Below the pieces are notes generated by a model. The model had not been told where the DNA came from, did not search any database, and saw only the letters and a program-made list of their open reading frames with translations. A stretch of DNA of 39,968 bases from Sporosarcina sp. (GTDB taxonomy: Bacteria > Bacillota > Bacilli > Bacillales_A > Planococcaceae), in NCBI GenBank assembly GCA_029257435.1, contig JARIBI010000212.1:1-39968 (forward strand), written 5' to 3'. Numbering within the stretch: the stretch's first letter is position 1; every line of letters starts with the position of its first letter. Of this stretch, positions 28,803 to 37,753 are shown piece after piece. The translations under genes and the position numbers were made by a program.

Positions 28803-30155
28803 ATGGATCAAATGATAGATCGTATCCCCCCTCATAATAACGAAGCCGAGCAGTCCGTCATCGGTGCAATTTTCTTGGATCCTCAAGCGCTGATAACAGC
28901 GGCGGAGGTTTTGATCCCTGAGGATTTCTACCGTACTGCACATCATAAGATTTTCTTAACGATGATTGGCCTGAGTGATAAGGGGCAGGCGATCGATGTG
29001 GTCACTGTCACGGAAGAACTGTCTGCGAAAAAGGAATTGGAAGACGTTGGCGGGATCTCTTATTTAACAGAAATAGCAAACTCCGTACCAACTGCAGCGA
29101 ACATTGAACACTATGCCCGCATCGTGGAAGAGAAGTCGCTGCTTAGACGTCTAATTTCGGTCGCTTCAACAATTATGGAAGACGGTTATACACGGGAAGA
29201 CGAAGTGGAAGCACTTCTATCAGAAGCTGAAAAGAAAATGATGGAAGTTGCGAACCGCAAGAATGCCGGAGACTTCCGTCATATTAAAGATGTACTGGTG
29301 GATACGTATGATAACATAGAAGTTTTGCATACGCGCAGGGGAGACGTTACAGGCGTTCCAACAGGTTTCACCGATCTAGATAAGATAACTGCCGGTTTCC
29401 AACCCAATGACTTAATCATTGTAGCGGCACGACCTTCCGTAGGTAAGACCGCATTTGCCTTGAACGTTGCCCAGAACGTTGCTACTAAAACAGATGAAAA
29501 CGTTGCAATCTTTAGTCTGGAGATGGGTGCTGAACAGCTCGTCATGCGTATGCTATGCGCAGAAGGTAATATTGATGCATCTGTACTGCGAACAGGTAAT
29601 CTAGAGGCAGAGGACTGGCGTAAGTTGACGATGGCAATGGGAAGTCTCTCCAATGCCGGAATCTTCATCGATGATTCTCCAGGTATTCGTATTAATGAAA
29701 TCAGGTCAAAGTGCCGTCGTTTGCAACAAGAGCACGGGCTGGGAATGATTATGATCGATTACTTGCAACTTATTATGGGGAGTGGCAGATCGGGTGAGAA
29801 CCGACAGCAAGAAGTATCGGAAATTTCCCGTTCATTAAAAGCACTCGCTCGCGAACTTAAAATTCCGGTAATCGCCTTGTCACAGCTGTCCCGTGGAGTT
29901 GAGCAGCGTCAAGACAAACGGCCAATGATGTCTGACTTACGAGAATCTGGAAGTATTGAGCAAGATGCGGATATCGTTTCGTTCTTGTATCGTGAAGACT
30001 ACTATGACAAAGAAACTGAAAACCAGAATATGATTGAGATTATCATTGCTAAGCAGCGTAACGGTCCAACTGGAACGGTGACGTTAGCATTTGCTAAGGA
30101 ATACAATAAGTTCTTGAACATCGATTGGTCACAACATGAGTCCTTTGGTGCTTAA
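28803..30155 (+). CDS. dnaC: Replicative DNA helicase (DnaB family; DnaC in Bacillus)
   Basis: This is the hexameric 5'-3' helicase at the replication fork, called DnaC in B. subtilis and DnaB in E. coli. The 450 residues have the N-terminal primase-interacting domain (PPHNNEAEQSVIGAIFLDP) and a RecA-like motor. The motor shows Walker A ARPSVGKTAFALN, Walker B MIMIDYLQLI, QEVSEISRSLKALARELKIPVIALSQLSR and the C-terminal RNGPTGTV. AAGGAG precedes the ATG. It is the last gene before a terminator. Confidence 0.98.
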   Translation: MDQMIDRIPPHNNEAEQSVIGAIFLDPQALITAAEVLIPEDFYRTAHHKIFLTMIGLSDKGQAIDVVTVTEELSAKKELEDVGGISYLTEIANSVPTAANIEHYARIVEEKSLLRRLISVASTIMEDGYTREDEVEALLSEAEKKMMEVANRKNAGDFRHIKDVLVDTYDNIEVLHTRRGDVTGVPTGFTDLDKITAGFQPNDLIIVAARPSVGKTAFALNVAQNVATKTDENVAIFSLEMGAEQLVMRMLCAEGNIDASVLRTGNLEAEDWRKLTMAMGSLSNAGIFIDDSPGIRINEIRSKCRRLQQEHGLGMIMIDYLQLIMGSGRSGENRQQEVSEISRSLKALARELKIPVIALSQLSRGVEQRQDKRPMMSDLRESGSIEQDADIVSFLYREDYYDKETENQNMIEIIIAKQRNGPTGTVTLAFAKEYNKFLNIDWSQHESFGA

Positions 30156-30200
30156 ACACGAATGTAGGAGAATAGTAGTTCTCTAACGTTCGTGTTTTTT
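30154..30200 (+). terminator. dnaC terminator
   Basis: AAACACGAATGT (30154-30165) pairs with ACGTTCGTGTTT (30186-30197) with one G-U pair. An inner GAGAA/TTCTC stem extends it and T residues follow. It overlaps the dnaC stop codon and ends just before the purA -35 box. Confidence 0.85.
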
Positions 30201-30201
30201 C

Positions 30202-30230
30202 TTGACGCGGACCACAATACTTGGTACAAT
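30202..30230 (+). promoter_or_regulatory. purA promoter
   Basis: TTGACG (30202-30207) and TACAAT (30225-30230) are spaced 17 bases; each matches five of six consensus positions. The start of transcription would be near 30237, about 43 bases before the purA ATG. Confidence 0.8.
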
Positions 30231-30279
30231 AATAGCTGTTTGAATGAGGATGCTTATGCATCCAGCGGAGGTGCTGATA

Positions 30280-31569
30280 ATGCCATCAGTAGTAGTTGTT
30301 GGAACACAGTGGGGAGACGAAGGGAAAGGAAAGATTACAGATTTCCTTTCAGAAAATGCAGAAGTAATCGCACGATACCAAGGCGGAAATAACGCGGGTC
30401 ATACGATTATTTTCGGCGGGGAAACATATAAACTTCACCTCGTGCCATCTGGCATTTTTTATAAAGAAAAGACGTCTGTTATCGGAAACGGCATGGTTGT
30501 CGATCCTAAAGCACTCGTCAGTGAATTGAAAGGCCTTCAAGACCGAGGCGTCAATACAGATAACTTACGTATTTCCAATCGTGCTCATGTCATCTTGCCT
30601 TACCACTTGAAGCAAGACCTTGTGGAAGAAGAGAGTCGCGGGGAAAATAAGATCGGTACAACAGGCAAGGGTATTGGACCAGCATACATGGACAAGGCTG
30701 CCCGAATCGGTATCCGTATTGCAGACTTGCTGGACAAAGAAGTATTTGAAACGAAGCTGCGTATGAACTTGAAAGAAAAGAATCGTCTGTTTGAAAAGAT
30801 GTATGATACAGAAGGATTCAAAATTGAAGACATTTTAGAAGAGTACTACGGTTACGGTCAAGAACTTGAGAAGTACGTAACAGATACTTCTAAAGTGTTA
30901 AATGATGCACTTGATCAAGCACGCCGTGTCCTATTTGAAGGTGCACAAGGTGTTATGCTCGATATCGACCAAGGAACCTATCCATTTGTTACATCATCCA
31001 ACCCAGTTGCGGGCGGTGTTACAATCGGTTCAGGTGTTGGCCCGACAAAAATCGATCATGTTGTAGGTGTATGTAAAGCCTATACATCCCGCGTAGGTGA
31101 CGGTCCTTTCCCAACGGAACTATTTGATGAAGTTGGCGATCAGATTCGTATCGTAGGTAAAGAGTTCGGAACAACGACAGGCCGTCCGCGCCGAATCGGC
31201 TGGTTTGACAGTGTTGTCATTCGTCACGCACGCCGTGTCAGCGGTTTAACAGACCTGTCTGTTAACTCAATTGATGTATTGACAGGGTTGGACACAGTTA
31301 AGATTTGTACTGCTTATGAATATAAAGGTGAAACCATTACAGAGTATCCTGCAAACTTGCGTATGCTTGCTGAATGTAAACCGATTTATGAAGAACTGCC
31401 AGGCTGGACGGAAGACATTACTAAGTGTAAGTCGCTTGATGAGCTTCCTGCGAATGCGCGTCACTATTTAGAGCGTGTTTCACAGTTAACAGACGTTACA
31501 ATTTCGATCTTCTCAGTAGGACCGGATCGTACACAAACAAACGTTGTAAAAAGCGTTTGGCGTGCATAA
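30280..31569 (+). CDS. purA: Adenylosuccinate synthetase
   Basis: PurA joins IMP and aspartate with GTP to give adenylosuccinate, the first step from IMP to AMP. The 429 residues show the P-loop [11 protein letters not shown] (8-18, catalytic Asp13), NNAGHT with catalytic His, [34 protein letters not shown], and the aspartate loop TTTGRPRR. The ATG at 30280 has GGAGGTG seven bases upstream; an in-frame ATG at 30244 lies too far up. It is transcribed alone between two terminators. Confidence 0.98.
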   Translation: MPSVVVVGTQWGDEGKGKITDFLSENAEVIARYQGGNNAGHTIIFGGETYKLHLVPSGIFYKEKTSVIGNGMVVDPKALVSELKGLQDRGVNTDNLRISNRAHVILPYHLKQDLVEEESRGENKIGTTGKGIGPAYMDKAARIGIRIADLLDKEVFETKLRMNLKEKNRLFEKMYDTEGFKIEDILEEYYGYGQELEKYVTDTSKVLNDALDQARRVLFEGAQGVMLDIDQGTYPFVTSSNPVAGGVTIGSGVGPTKIDHVVGVCKAYTSRVGDGPFPTELFDEVGDQIRIVGKEFGTTTGRPRRIGWFDSVVIRHARRVSGLTDLSVNSIDVLTGLDTVKICTAYEYKGETITEYPANLRMLAECKPIYEELPGWTEDITKCKSLDELPANARHYLERVSQLTDVTISIFSVGPDRTQTNVVKSVWRA

Positions 31570-31580
31570 GTAATACGTAT

Positions 31581-31629
31581 AAAATGCTTCCTCAGATTCT
31601 GCCTATAGGCAGAGTGAGGAAGCATTTTT
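31581..31629 (+). terminator. purA terminator
   Basis: AAAATGCTTCCTCA (31581-31594) pairs with TGAGGAAGCATTTTT (31615-31629), and an inner ATTCTGCC/GGCAGAGT stem continues it to a TATA loop. It is one of the longest hairpins in the window. Confidence 0.92.
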
Positions 31630-31662
31630 GATTCCGTGGAATTTCGACAAAAACCGGGGAAT

Positions 31663-31676
31663 ATTGCCCGGGAAAT
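31663..31676. promoter_or_regulatory. Candidate Noc-binding site upstream of walR
   Basis: ATTGCCCGGGAAAT differs at one position from the palindromic Noc-binding consensus ATTTCCCGGGAAAT known from B. subtilis. It lies in the 230-bp spacer between the purA terminator and walR. A poor TTGCCC/TAAACG pair overlapping it is the only promoter-like feature there, so I cannot name the walR promoter with confidence. Confidence 0.6.
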
Positions 31677-31803
31677 AATGGAGGATAAACGCTCTTATCA
31701 AGCGATTCCATAAACGATTGGAACGTGCGAAAATGCCTGAAGAATGGTAGAGTTAAAGGATACCAAGTAAAATGTGCCGACTCGGCCGGAAAGGGTAGAA
31801 CTC

Positions 31804-32514
31804 ATGCAAAACAAAACGATACTCGTTGTAGATGACGAGAAACCCATTGCGGATATATTGGAATTCAATTTAAAAAAGGAAGGTTTCACTGTTTACACAG
31901 CTTATGATGGAGACGAAGCACTGGCAAAAGTAGAAGAGGTCCAGCCAGATATTATGCTGCTCGATATCATGCTGCCAAAACAGGATGGTATGGAGGTATG
32001 TCGTGAAGTACGCAAGAAGTATGATTTCCCCATTATCATGTTGACAGCCAAAGACTCGGAAATTGATAAAGTATTAGGTTTGGAGTTAGGTGCAGATGAC
32101 TATGTGACGAAGCCGTTCGGAACACGGGAGCTGATTGCTCGAGTGAAAGCGAACTTGCGCCGTCATCAAAAAACTTCAGCGGATGAAGCAGAAGAAGCAA
32201 CAAATGATATCACTGTCGGTGCACTTATTATCCAGCCAGATGCGTATCTTGCCCAAAAGCGCGGAGAAACAATTGAACTCACTCATCGTGAGTTTGAACT
32301 GCTGCATTACTTATCCAATCATATTGGACAAGTCATGACACGGGAGCATTTGTTGCAAACGGTGTGGGGCTATGATTACTTCGGTGATGTTCGAACTGTG
32401 GATGTTACGATTCGAAGACTTCGCGAGAAGATTGAAGATACACCAAGCCATCCTACATGGATAGTAACACGACGTGGTGTAGGCTACTACTTGCGAGATC
32501 CGGAACAGGAGTAA
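31804..32514 (+). CDS. walR: Response regulator WalR (YycF)
   Basis: WalR is the essential OmpR-family regulator of cell-wall hydrolases and wall metabolism in low-GC Gram-positives. The 236 residues have a receiver domain with the acidic pair D10-D11, phosphoacceptor D54 in LLDIMLP, and VTKPF, then a winged-helix DNA-binding domain ([12 protein letters not shown] ... [11 protein letters not shown]). The ATG at 31804 follows AAGGG by eight bases; a GTG at 31774 is in frame but not conserved. It heads walRKHIJ and is separated from walK by only 4 bp. Confidence 0.98.
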   Translation: MQNKTILVVDDEKPIADILEFNLKKEGFTVYTAYDGDEALAKVEEVQPDIMLLDIMLPKQDGMEVCREVRKKYDFPIIMLTAKDSEIDKVLGLELGADDYVTKPFGTRELIARVKANLRRHQKTSADEAEEATNDITVGALIIQPDAYLAQKRGETIELTHREFELLHYLSNHIGQVMTREHLLQTVWGYDYFGDVRTVDVTIRRLREKIEDTPSHPTWIVTRRGVGYYLRDPEQE

Positions 32515-32518
32515 CAGA

Positions 32519-34348
32519 ATGAGAAAAGTAGGGATTTTCAATTCCATTCATGTTAAGTTTGTGCTGATATACGTTATGCTTATACTTCTTGCGCTGCAGA
32601 TTATTGGACTCTATTTTTCTCAGCAGCTGGAACAAACCTTGAAAACCAACTTCTCAAATTCGATAAAAGACCGTATTAATCTCGTTGAATTTAGTGTGCG
32701 AGAGGAAATGCTGAAAGAACGACCCTCGGACGATCCGTCACTCGAATCGAGTTTGCGGACCGTCCTTTCGGGTTTTAGTTCGGACGATATTAATGAAGTG
32801 AGGGTAATCGATTCAAAGTATCGTATTTTAGCCTCGTCTGTGTCGGACCATCAGAAAATGATGGTTGGTCAAAAGACGATGGACGACATTGTCAAACGCG
32901 CAGTCGTATCTGAGAGTCCTCAAAGTGTCATTTACTTTAACGAAAAAACAAAGAGCAGGGTGCAAAAGAGCACGCATCCCATAATGAATGGCAGTGAAGT
33001 CATTGGTGCACTTTACGTAGAGTCCAATATTGAAAAGGTCTTTAAGCAGATTGATCAAATCAATCGGATTCTTGCGGGGGCAGCCGCGGTCTCATTAACC
33101 ATAACAATCATTATCGGTATCTTCATTGCACAAACCTTCACCCGGCCAATTTCGGATATGCGCAGACAAGCCCAGGCGATGGCAAAGGGTAATTATTCAA
33201 GAAAAGTCCGCGTCTACGGAAATGATGAAATGGGTCAGCTCGCGATTGCATTTAACCATTTAACCAACCAATTATTAGAATCGCAATCCACGACTGAAGC
33301 AGAAAGACGGAAGCTGGCTTCTGTCCTTGAAAACATGACAGACGGTGTTATTTCCACGGATCGAAAAGGACGTGTAAGTCTAATCAACGACTCGGCCCTC
33401 GGGATGCTTAGAATGACAAGCGATCTCGTATTGAATCGGCCGATTAATAACATTTTAGGAATTGAAAAAGAATATTCCTTTGAAGATTTGATAGAGATGC
33501 GTGAATCGATTCCACTAGACTTCAGCACGGAAGATGAACCGTCTATTTTACGGGCGACCTTTTCTGTAACGCAGCGAGAAACAGGATTTGTAAATGGATT
33601 GATTATTGTTCTGCACGATAACACGGAGCAAGAAAAAATCGAAATGGAACGTCGTGAATTCGTGTCTAACGTTTCACACGAACTGCGAACACCGCTTACA
33701 ACGATGCGCAGTTACTTGGAAGCTCTTGCAGAAGGAGCTTGGAGAAATGAAGATATCGCACCTGCATTCTTAAATGTGACACAAACGGAGACAGAACGAA
33801 TGATACGTCTTGTCAACGACTTACTGAAGCTTTCAAGAATGGACAGCAACGAATATGAACTCAATACAGAGTGGGTGGACTTTAATACATTCTTCAATTC
33901 CATCATAGATCGCTTTGAGTTCTCTAAGTCCCAAGAAGTGAGTTTTAGAAGAATCGTGCCGCCTGTCGATCTGTTTGTTGAAATCGACACAGATAAATTG
34001 ACGCAAGTAATTGATAACATTATTTCAAATGCGCTGAAGTATTCTCCCGACGGCGGAATTGTCCGTTTCAATGTAGCAGTATTGGATAGCTCGATCCGAG
34101 TGAGTATTTCAGATGAAGGTCTCGGTATACCGGCGGCTAACGTGAACCGGATCTTTGATCGTTTCTTCCGAGCAGACAAAGCTCGTTCTCGTGCAATGGG
34201 CGGAACCGGTCTGGGTCTTGCAATTGCGAAAGAAATGATTAACGCACATGGCGGGAAGATTTGGGCACATAGTGTTGAAGGAGAAGGAACAACAATCTTC
34301 TTCACGTTGCCTTACGAACAACATGATGATGGGGAGTGGGATATGTGA
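32519..34348 (+). CDS. walK: Sensor histidine kinase WalK (YycG)
   Basis: WalK is the membrane kinase that phosphorylates WalR in step with wall growth and division. The 609 residues contain TM1 (about 12-33), an extracellular Cache/PAS-like domain, TM2 (about 183-205) and HAMP (EMGQLAIAFN). A cytoplasmic PAS (ENMTDGVISTDRKGRV) follows, then HisKA with His387 in VSHELRTPL, and an ATPase domain with NALKYSPDGG, DEGLGIP and GGTGLGLAI. LHDNTEQE in the PAS contains His and Glu at places reported as zinc ligands in S. aureus WalK; the equivalent of its first His appears to be Asn. It overlaps yycH by 4 bp. Confidence 0.98.
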   Translation: MRKVGIFNSIHVKFVLIYVMLILLALQIIGLYFSQQLEQTLKTNFSNSIKDRINLVEFSVREEMLKERPSDDPSLESSLRTVLSGFSSDDINEVRVIDSKYRILASSVSDHQKMMVGQKTMDDIVKRAVVSESPQSVIYFNEKTKSRVQKSTHPIMNGSEVIGALYVESNIEKVFKQIDQINRILAGAAAVSLTITIIIGIFIAQTFTRPISDMRRQAQAMAKGNYSRKVRVYGNDEMGQLAIAFNHLTNQLLESQSTTEAERRKLASVLENMTDGVISTDRKGRVSLINDSALGMLRMTSDLVLNRPINNILGIEKEYSFEDLIEMRESIPLDFSTEDEPSILRATFSVTQRETGFVNGLIIVLHDNTEQEKIEMERREFVSNVSHELRTPLTTMRSYLEALAEGAWRNEDIAPAFLNVTQTETERMIRLVNDLLKLSRMDSNEYELNTEWVDFNTFFNSIIDRFEFSKSQEVSFRRIVPPVDLFVEIDTDKLTQVIDNIISNALKYSPDGGIVRFNVAVLDSSIRVSISDEGLGIPAANVNRIFDRFFRADKARSRAMGGTGLGLAIAKEMINAHGGKIWAHSVEGEGTTIFFTLPYEQHDDGEWDM

Positions 34349-35679
34349 GGCATATAGAGACAATCAAATCTGTCGTCCTGTTGCTGCTCGTTCTTCTCAG
34401 CGTTACGTTTACATTTTCTATATGGTCGTATGCACCAAAGTTCGATTCAATTGACCCGGATCAGTCAGTCGATGGGGCGATTACAAGCGTCCACAATAAG
34501 AAACCAATATCCGATATTGTACTGCCTTACAAATGGGTCTTTAAATTTAACAACGACGAACTATTCGGTACGACAGACACGACTGTAATTCAACCGGTTC
34601 TTGAAGAAATGATGCGCTGGAAAGTGTTCGGTCTTACTTCGGTGAATCAGGAGCTGAGCCCTGAAGAACTGCATAGTTTACTCACAAAAGGAAATCAGTA
34701 CAGTCTCTATTACTCAGGAGAAGTACCCGTTTCCGTTTATGAGGATGTATTAGAAATTGAAGACAAAAATATTCCGGAGATTTTGTTTAATCGACTTATC
34801 GTTAATTGGAACCCTGAAGACAGTTTACCGGAAGTCCACTTTATCAGTACTGTCAGCATGACGCATTATAAAGCTAAAGTGAAAATGGAAGACACCCAGC
34901 GCTTCCAAAAATCGATTATCGATAAAGGCAAAAGGTTATCTCAGTACGAAGAAGTTCAAGTGAATGAAACTAGGACAATAACGGTTTCAAATGAACCTAT
35001 TACAGCAATTCACTCGACTTATATTGAAGAAGAGATTAACCCTTCATTGTTTAAAGATGCATTATTCAATGATCCAAATGCGGTTCGAAAGAATTCGTTG
35101 GGAACGAACACAGAAGAATATGGGGACGATCATGCGCTGATGAATGTAAATACAAAAACGAAAGTGCTGAACTTCGCGTATCCTCCTGAAAGTCTGGAAA
35201 TAGCGATTCCATCTGAACTGATGACAGCGACTATCGACTTTGTAAATGATCACAGCGGCTGGACAGATGATTACCGCTACTCTTATATGAACCCAGTTTC
35301 CCGGTATATTAAGTTTCAGCTCCACGACAATGGACTTCCGGTCTTTAGTGATGTACCGGATGGTGCAGAAATTACCGAAAAACTTGGAGAGAATCGAGTA
35401 TACAAATATATCCGACCCTACTTCACTTTGAACTCACCTATCAAAACCTATGAGGTAACGCTTCCTCCAGCAACAGAGGTTGCACGTCAGCTTCAAGCAT
35501 CGGAAGATCTCGACTTCACAGCAATTGAGGAAATAAAACCAGGCTATTCACTTATTCATGACACCGATGTAGGCGTATTGAAGTTTGAACCGCATTGGTT
35601 CTATTACGTCAAGGGCAATTGGGAAGTGTATGAGCAAGAGTTAAATCGGAAGGGAGGCGGCCTTCTTGGATTGGAGTAA
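34345..35679 (+). CDS. yycH: WalK regulator YycH (WalH)
   Basis: YycH is a single-pass membrane protein that acts with YycI on WalK (inhibitory in B. subtilis, activating in S. aureus). The 444 residues have one N-terminal membrane helix (LLLLVLLSVTFTFSIWSY) and a large extracellular part rich in beta strand. The GTG at 34345 is preferred: GGGGAG lies eight bases before it and it overlaps the walK stop (ATGTGA); a GTG at 34336 is also in frame. It overlaps yycI by 14 bp, so the operon is tightly coupled. Confidence 0.93.
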   Translation: MRHIETIKSVVLLLLVLLSVTFTFSIWSYAPKFDSIDPDQSVDGAITSVHNKKPISDIVLPYKWVFKFNNDELFGTTDTTVIQPVLEEMMRWKVFGLTSVNQELSPEELHSLLTKGNQYSLYYSGEVPVSVYEDVLEIEDKNIPEILFNRLIVNWNPEDSLPEVHFISTVSMTHYKAKVKMEDTQRFQKSIIDKGKRLSQYEEVQVNETRTITVSNEPITAIHSTYIEEEINPSLFKDALFNDPNAVRKNSLGTNTEEYGDDHALMNVNTKTKVLNFAYPPESLEIAIPSELMTATIDFVNDHSGWTDDYRYSYMNPVSRYIKFQLHDNGLPVFSDVPDGAEITEKLGENRVYKYIRPYFTLNSPIKTYEVTLPPATEVARQLQASEDLDFTAIEEIKPGYSLIHDTDVGVLKFEPHWFYYVKGNWEVYEQELNRKGGGLLGLE

Positions 35680-36484
35680 AACTAAAACAATCTTCATCAT
35701 CGTGTTTTCAATACTGAACGTCCTGTTGTATTCAATGTATTTGAATCGGAATGCTACAATTGAAAACCTGGAAGTTGTGGGGAAGACTTCGATGGAAGAT
35801 GTCTTAAAGTCAGAAAACATCACATACAAGCTGCCTCCATTTGTAGATAAAGAAGCATCATTTGTTTCTGCAGACATCGTCGACTTTAACAAAGAGTCAC
35901 TGAAAGATTTGAAGGGCCAAAAGACTTCAATTATGAGTGATAACTCATTAAAATCAGTTCTTACCGATAAAGTTACACTGGAAGAAGCGAAGAAAGATGA
36001 CTTTGAATCGTTCCTCTCTCAATATGTATTGAACGGAACGGAATACGTTCTGTGGGAAGTGTCGGAAGAAAAAAAGAAAGCATTCTTCTTTCAGCAATTC
36101 GAGGGCCGTCCGATCTATTACAGTCCTAGTGCTATGCTTGTAGTGTCATGGGATATAGATGAAAATATTCAATCCTACGAACAGCGGATGTTAAAGGACT
36201 TTGCGAATTTCAATGAGAAAGATTTGCTGTCTCCGCTAGAGATTATCGGATCACTCGCTTCCCGCGGTCTTCTAAAACAGAAGTCGGAAGTGACGAATGT
36301 TAAAATGGGGTATTCCACGCTTGTGCGTTTAACGGAAACTCAAGTGTTTGCTCCAACGTGGGATGTTCAAGTAAAATTAGAGAATGGGGATAAAGAGCAT
36401 CACTTCCTCAGTGCTAACGAAGGTAAAGTAATCGAGTTCCAACTTGATGATAGCCAGCAAGAAGACAAAGAGCAATCCGAATAA
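35666..36484 (+). CDS. yycI: WalK regulator YycI (WalI)
   Basis: YycI is the partner of YycH; together they bind WalK through their membrane helices. The 272-residue protein begins MDWSKTKTIFIIVFSILNVLLYSMYLNRN (one membrane helix, residues 8-27), followed by an extracellular domain. It ends with a charged tail. The start is TTG with GGGAGG eight bases upstream, inside the end of yycH. Confidence 0.93.
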   Translation: MDWSKTKTIFIIVFSILNVLLYSMYLNRNATIENLEVVGKTSMEDVLKSENITYKLPPFVDKEASFVSADIVDFNKESLKDLKGQKTSIMSDNSLKSVLTDKVTLEEAKKDDFESFLSQYVLNGTEYVLWEVSEEKKKAFFFQQFEGRPIYYSPSAMLVVSWDIDENIQSYEQRMLKDFANFNEKDLLSPLEIIGSLASRGLLKQKSEVTNVKMGYSTLVRLTETQVFAPTWDVQVKLENGDKEHHFLSANEGKVIEFQLDDSQQEDKEQSE

Positions 36485-36496
36485 GGAGTTTTTAAG

Positions 36497-37285
36497 ATGC
36501 GATTCAGCATACTGGCCAGTGGAAGCACTGGTAACTCAGTTTATATAGAAAATGATTTAGGAGCCTATCTAGTAGATGCAGGCTTAACGGCGAAACGAAT
36601 CGAAGCACAGCTTGCGAAAATCGGTCGTTCAATGAAAAACGTCAACGCCATTTTCGTTACGCATGAGCATAGCGATCATATTAAAGGAGTCGGTGTTTTA
36701 GCAAGAAAACATGGAATTCCCATTTACGCGAACCAGAAAACGTGGCAAGCGATGGATGGTCTAGTGGGTGACATCGCGCTTGAGCAGCGGTTTCAGTTCG
36801 ACATGGAAACAGTCCATTCATTCGGTTCAATCTCGATTGAATCGTTCGCCGTTTCACATGACTCCGTGGACCCGATGTTCTACGTGTTTCACGAAGGTGA
36901 TCGTAAACTTGCGATCATTACAGATACAGGATACGTCAGTGACCGTATGAAAGGTATTATAAAAAATGCGGACTCTTTCGTGTTTGAATCCAACCACGAC
37001 GTCGGCATGCTTCAAATGGGCCGTTATCCATGGAGTGTTAAGCGACGTATATTGAGTGATGTCGGTCACGTATCAAACGAAGATGCTGCGATTGCAATGA
37101 GTGACGTCATTGAGCAAAAAGAGACGCAGATTTATTTATCTCACTTAAGCCGCGACAATAATATGAAAGACCTGGCACGTATGAGCGTCGAGCAGACACT
37201 GCAAACGTGCGGCATTATCGCAGGAGAGTTCGTGCATTTGCATGATACAGATGCAGAAGAACCCACTGAATTAATCACGGTTTAA
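36497..37285 (+). CDS. yycJ: Metallo-beta-lactamase fold hydrolase YycJ (WalJ)
   Basis: This cytoplasmic MBL-fold protein belongs to the Wal operon. The family is linked to DNA repair and replication-division coordination and has been described as a 5'-exonuclease; the biochemical role here is inferred. The 262 residues show [11 protein letters not shown], the zinc motif THEHSDH (H56, H58, D60, H61), ITDTGYV and ESNHD, and LSHLSRDNN near the end. All ligands are intact. AAGGAG precedes the ATG. It is the last gene of walRKHIJ and ends at a clear terminator. Confidence 0.95.
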   Translation: MRFSILASGSTGNSVYIENDLGAYLVDAGLTAKRIEAQLAKIGRSMKNVNAIFVTHEHSDHIKGVGVLARKHGIPIYANQKTWQAMDGLVGDIALEQRFQFDMETVHSFGSISIESFAVSHDSVDPMFYVFHEGDRKLAIITDTGYVSDRMKGIIKNADSFVFESNHDVGMLQMGRYPWSVKRRILSDVGHVSNEDAAIAMSDVIEQKETQIYLSHLSRDNNMKDLARMSVEQTLQTCGIIAGEFVHLHDTDAEEPTELITV

Positions 37286-37289
37286 TGAG

Positions 37290-37322
37290 AAACCCGTATC
37301 GCTATAGGCGATGCGGGTTTTT
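37290..37322 (+). terminator. walRKHIJ terminator
   Basis: AAACCCGTATCGC (37290-37302) pairs with GCGATGCGGGTTT (37308-37320) with one G-U pair and a 5-base loop, followed by TTTT. It stands four bases after the yycJ stop and 27 bases before the tandem repeats. Confidence 0.9.
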
Positions 37323-37349
37323 GGTTCGATAAAATAAATTCAGGCGGGC

Positions 37350-37601
37350 AACCCGCCGATTTGCTTGGGCAACCCGCTCGTTTCGTCGAGGAACCCGCTC
37401 GTTTGCTTGGGCAACCCGCTCGTTTGGCCGAGGAACCCGCCCGTTTGCTTGGGCAACCCGCCCGTTTACTTGGGCAACCCGCTCGTTACGTCGAGGAACC
37501 CGCCCGTTACGCTGGGCAACCCGCTCGTTTGGCCGAGGAACCCGCTCGTTACGCTGGGCAACCCGCTCATTCTACGCAACCACCCGCTCCACACTCAGTC
37601 A
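37350..37601. repeat. 21-bp tandem repeat array, ten good units plus two decayed
   Basis: Units begin with AACCCGC at 37350, 37371, 37392, 37413, 37434, 37455, 37476, 37497, 37518, 37539 and 37560, with a further decayed one at 37581; the period is exactly 21 bp. All share AACCCGCYCGTT and end in either TGGGC (type A) or CGAGG (type B), in the order A-B-A-B-A-A-B-A-B-A. The array is visibly richer in G+C than the flanks. Because 21 is a multiple of three, long frames stay open. One (37361-37723, 120 codons) would encode heptapeptides like LGQPARL and AEEPARY, but its TTG start has no ribosome site. It is probably non-coding or the remnant of a repeat protein. Confidence 0.93.
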
Positions 37602-37753
37602 CAAAAGCAAAATCATTCATTCATGACAGCTCCCGAAATGGGAACGATTTACTCCATTCTATCGTCAATTTTATGGAAGGCCTCATATTTCTTTTAAATT
37701 GTACAGAATGGGGTAAAGTGTAAGGAGAGTATTGAATCGAAAGGACGAGAGCC

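Noticed and set aside
30154..30197. Inverted CGAA-containing arms before purA as a PurR operator (PurBox pair)
   Set aside because: The core resembles CGAAC and the pair is inverted, but the PurBox flanks do not match and the hairpin plus T run is fully explained as the dnaC terminator.
37350..37601. CRISPR array
   Set aside because: The 21-bp units are directly abutting with no unique spacers, and there are no cas genes nearby.
37361..37723. 120-codon ORF with heptapeptide repeats as a real gene
   Set aside because: The TTG start lacks a Shine-Dalgarno sequence, a second plus-strand frame is equally open, and the part after the repeats resembles nothing; it is kept as a repeat instead.
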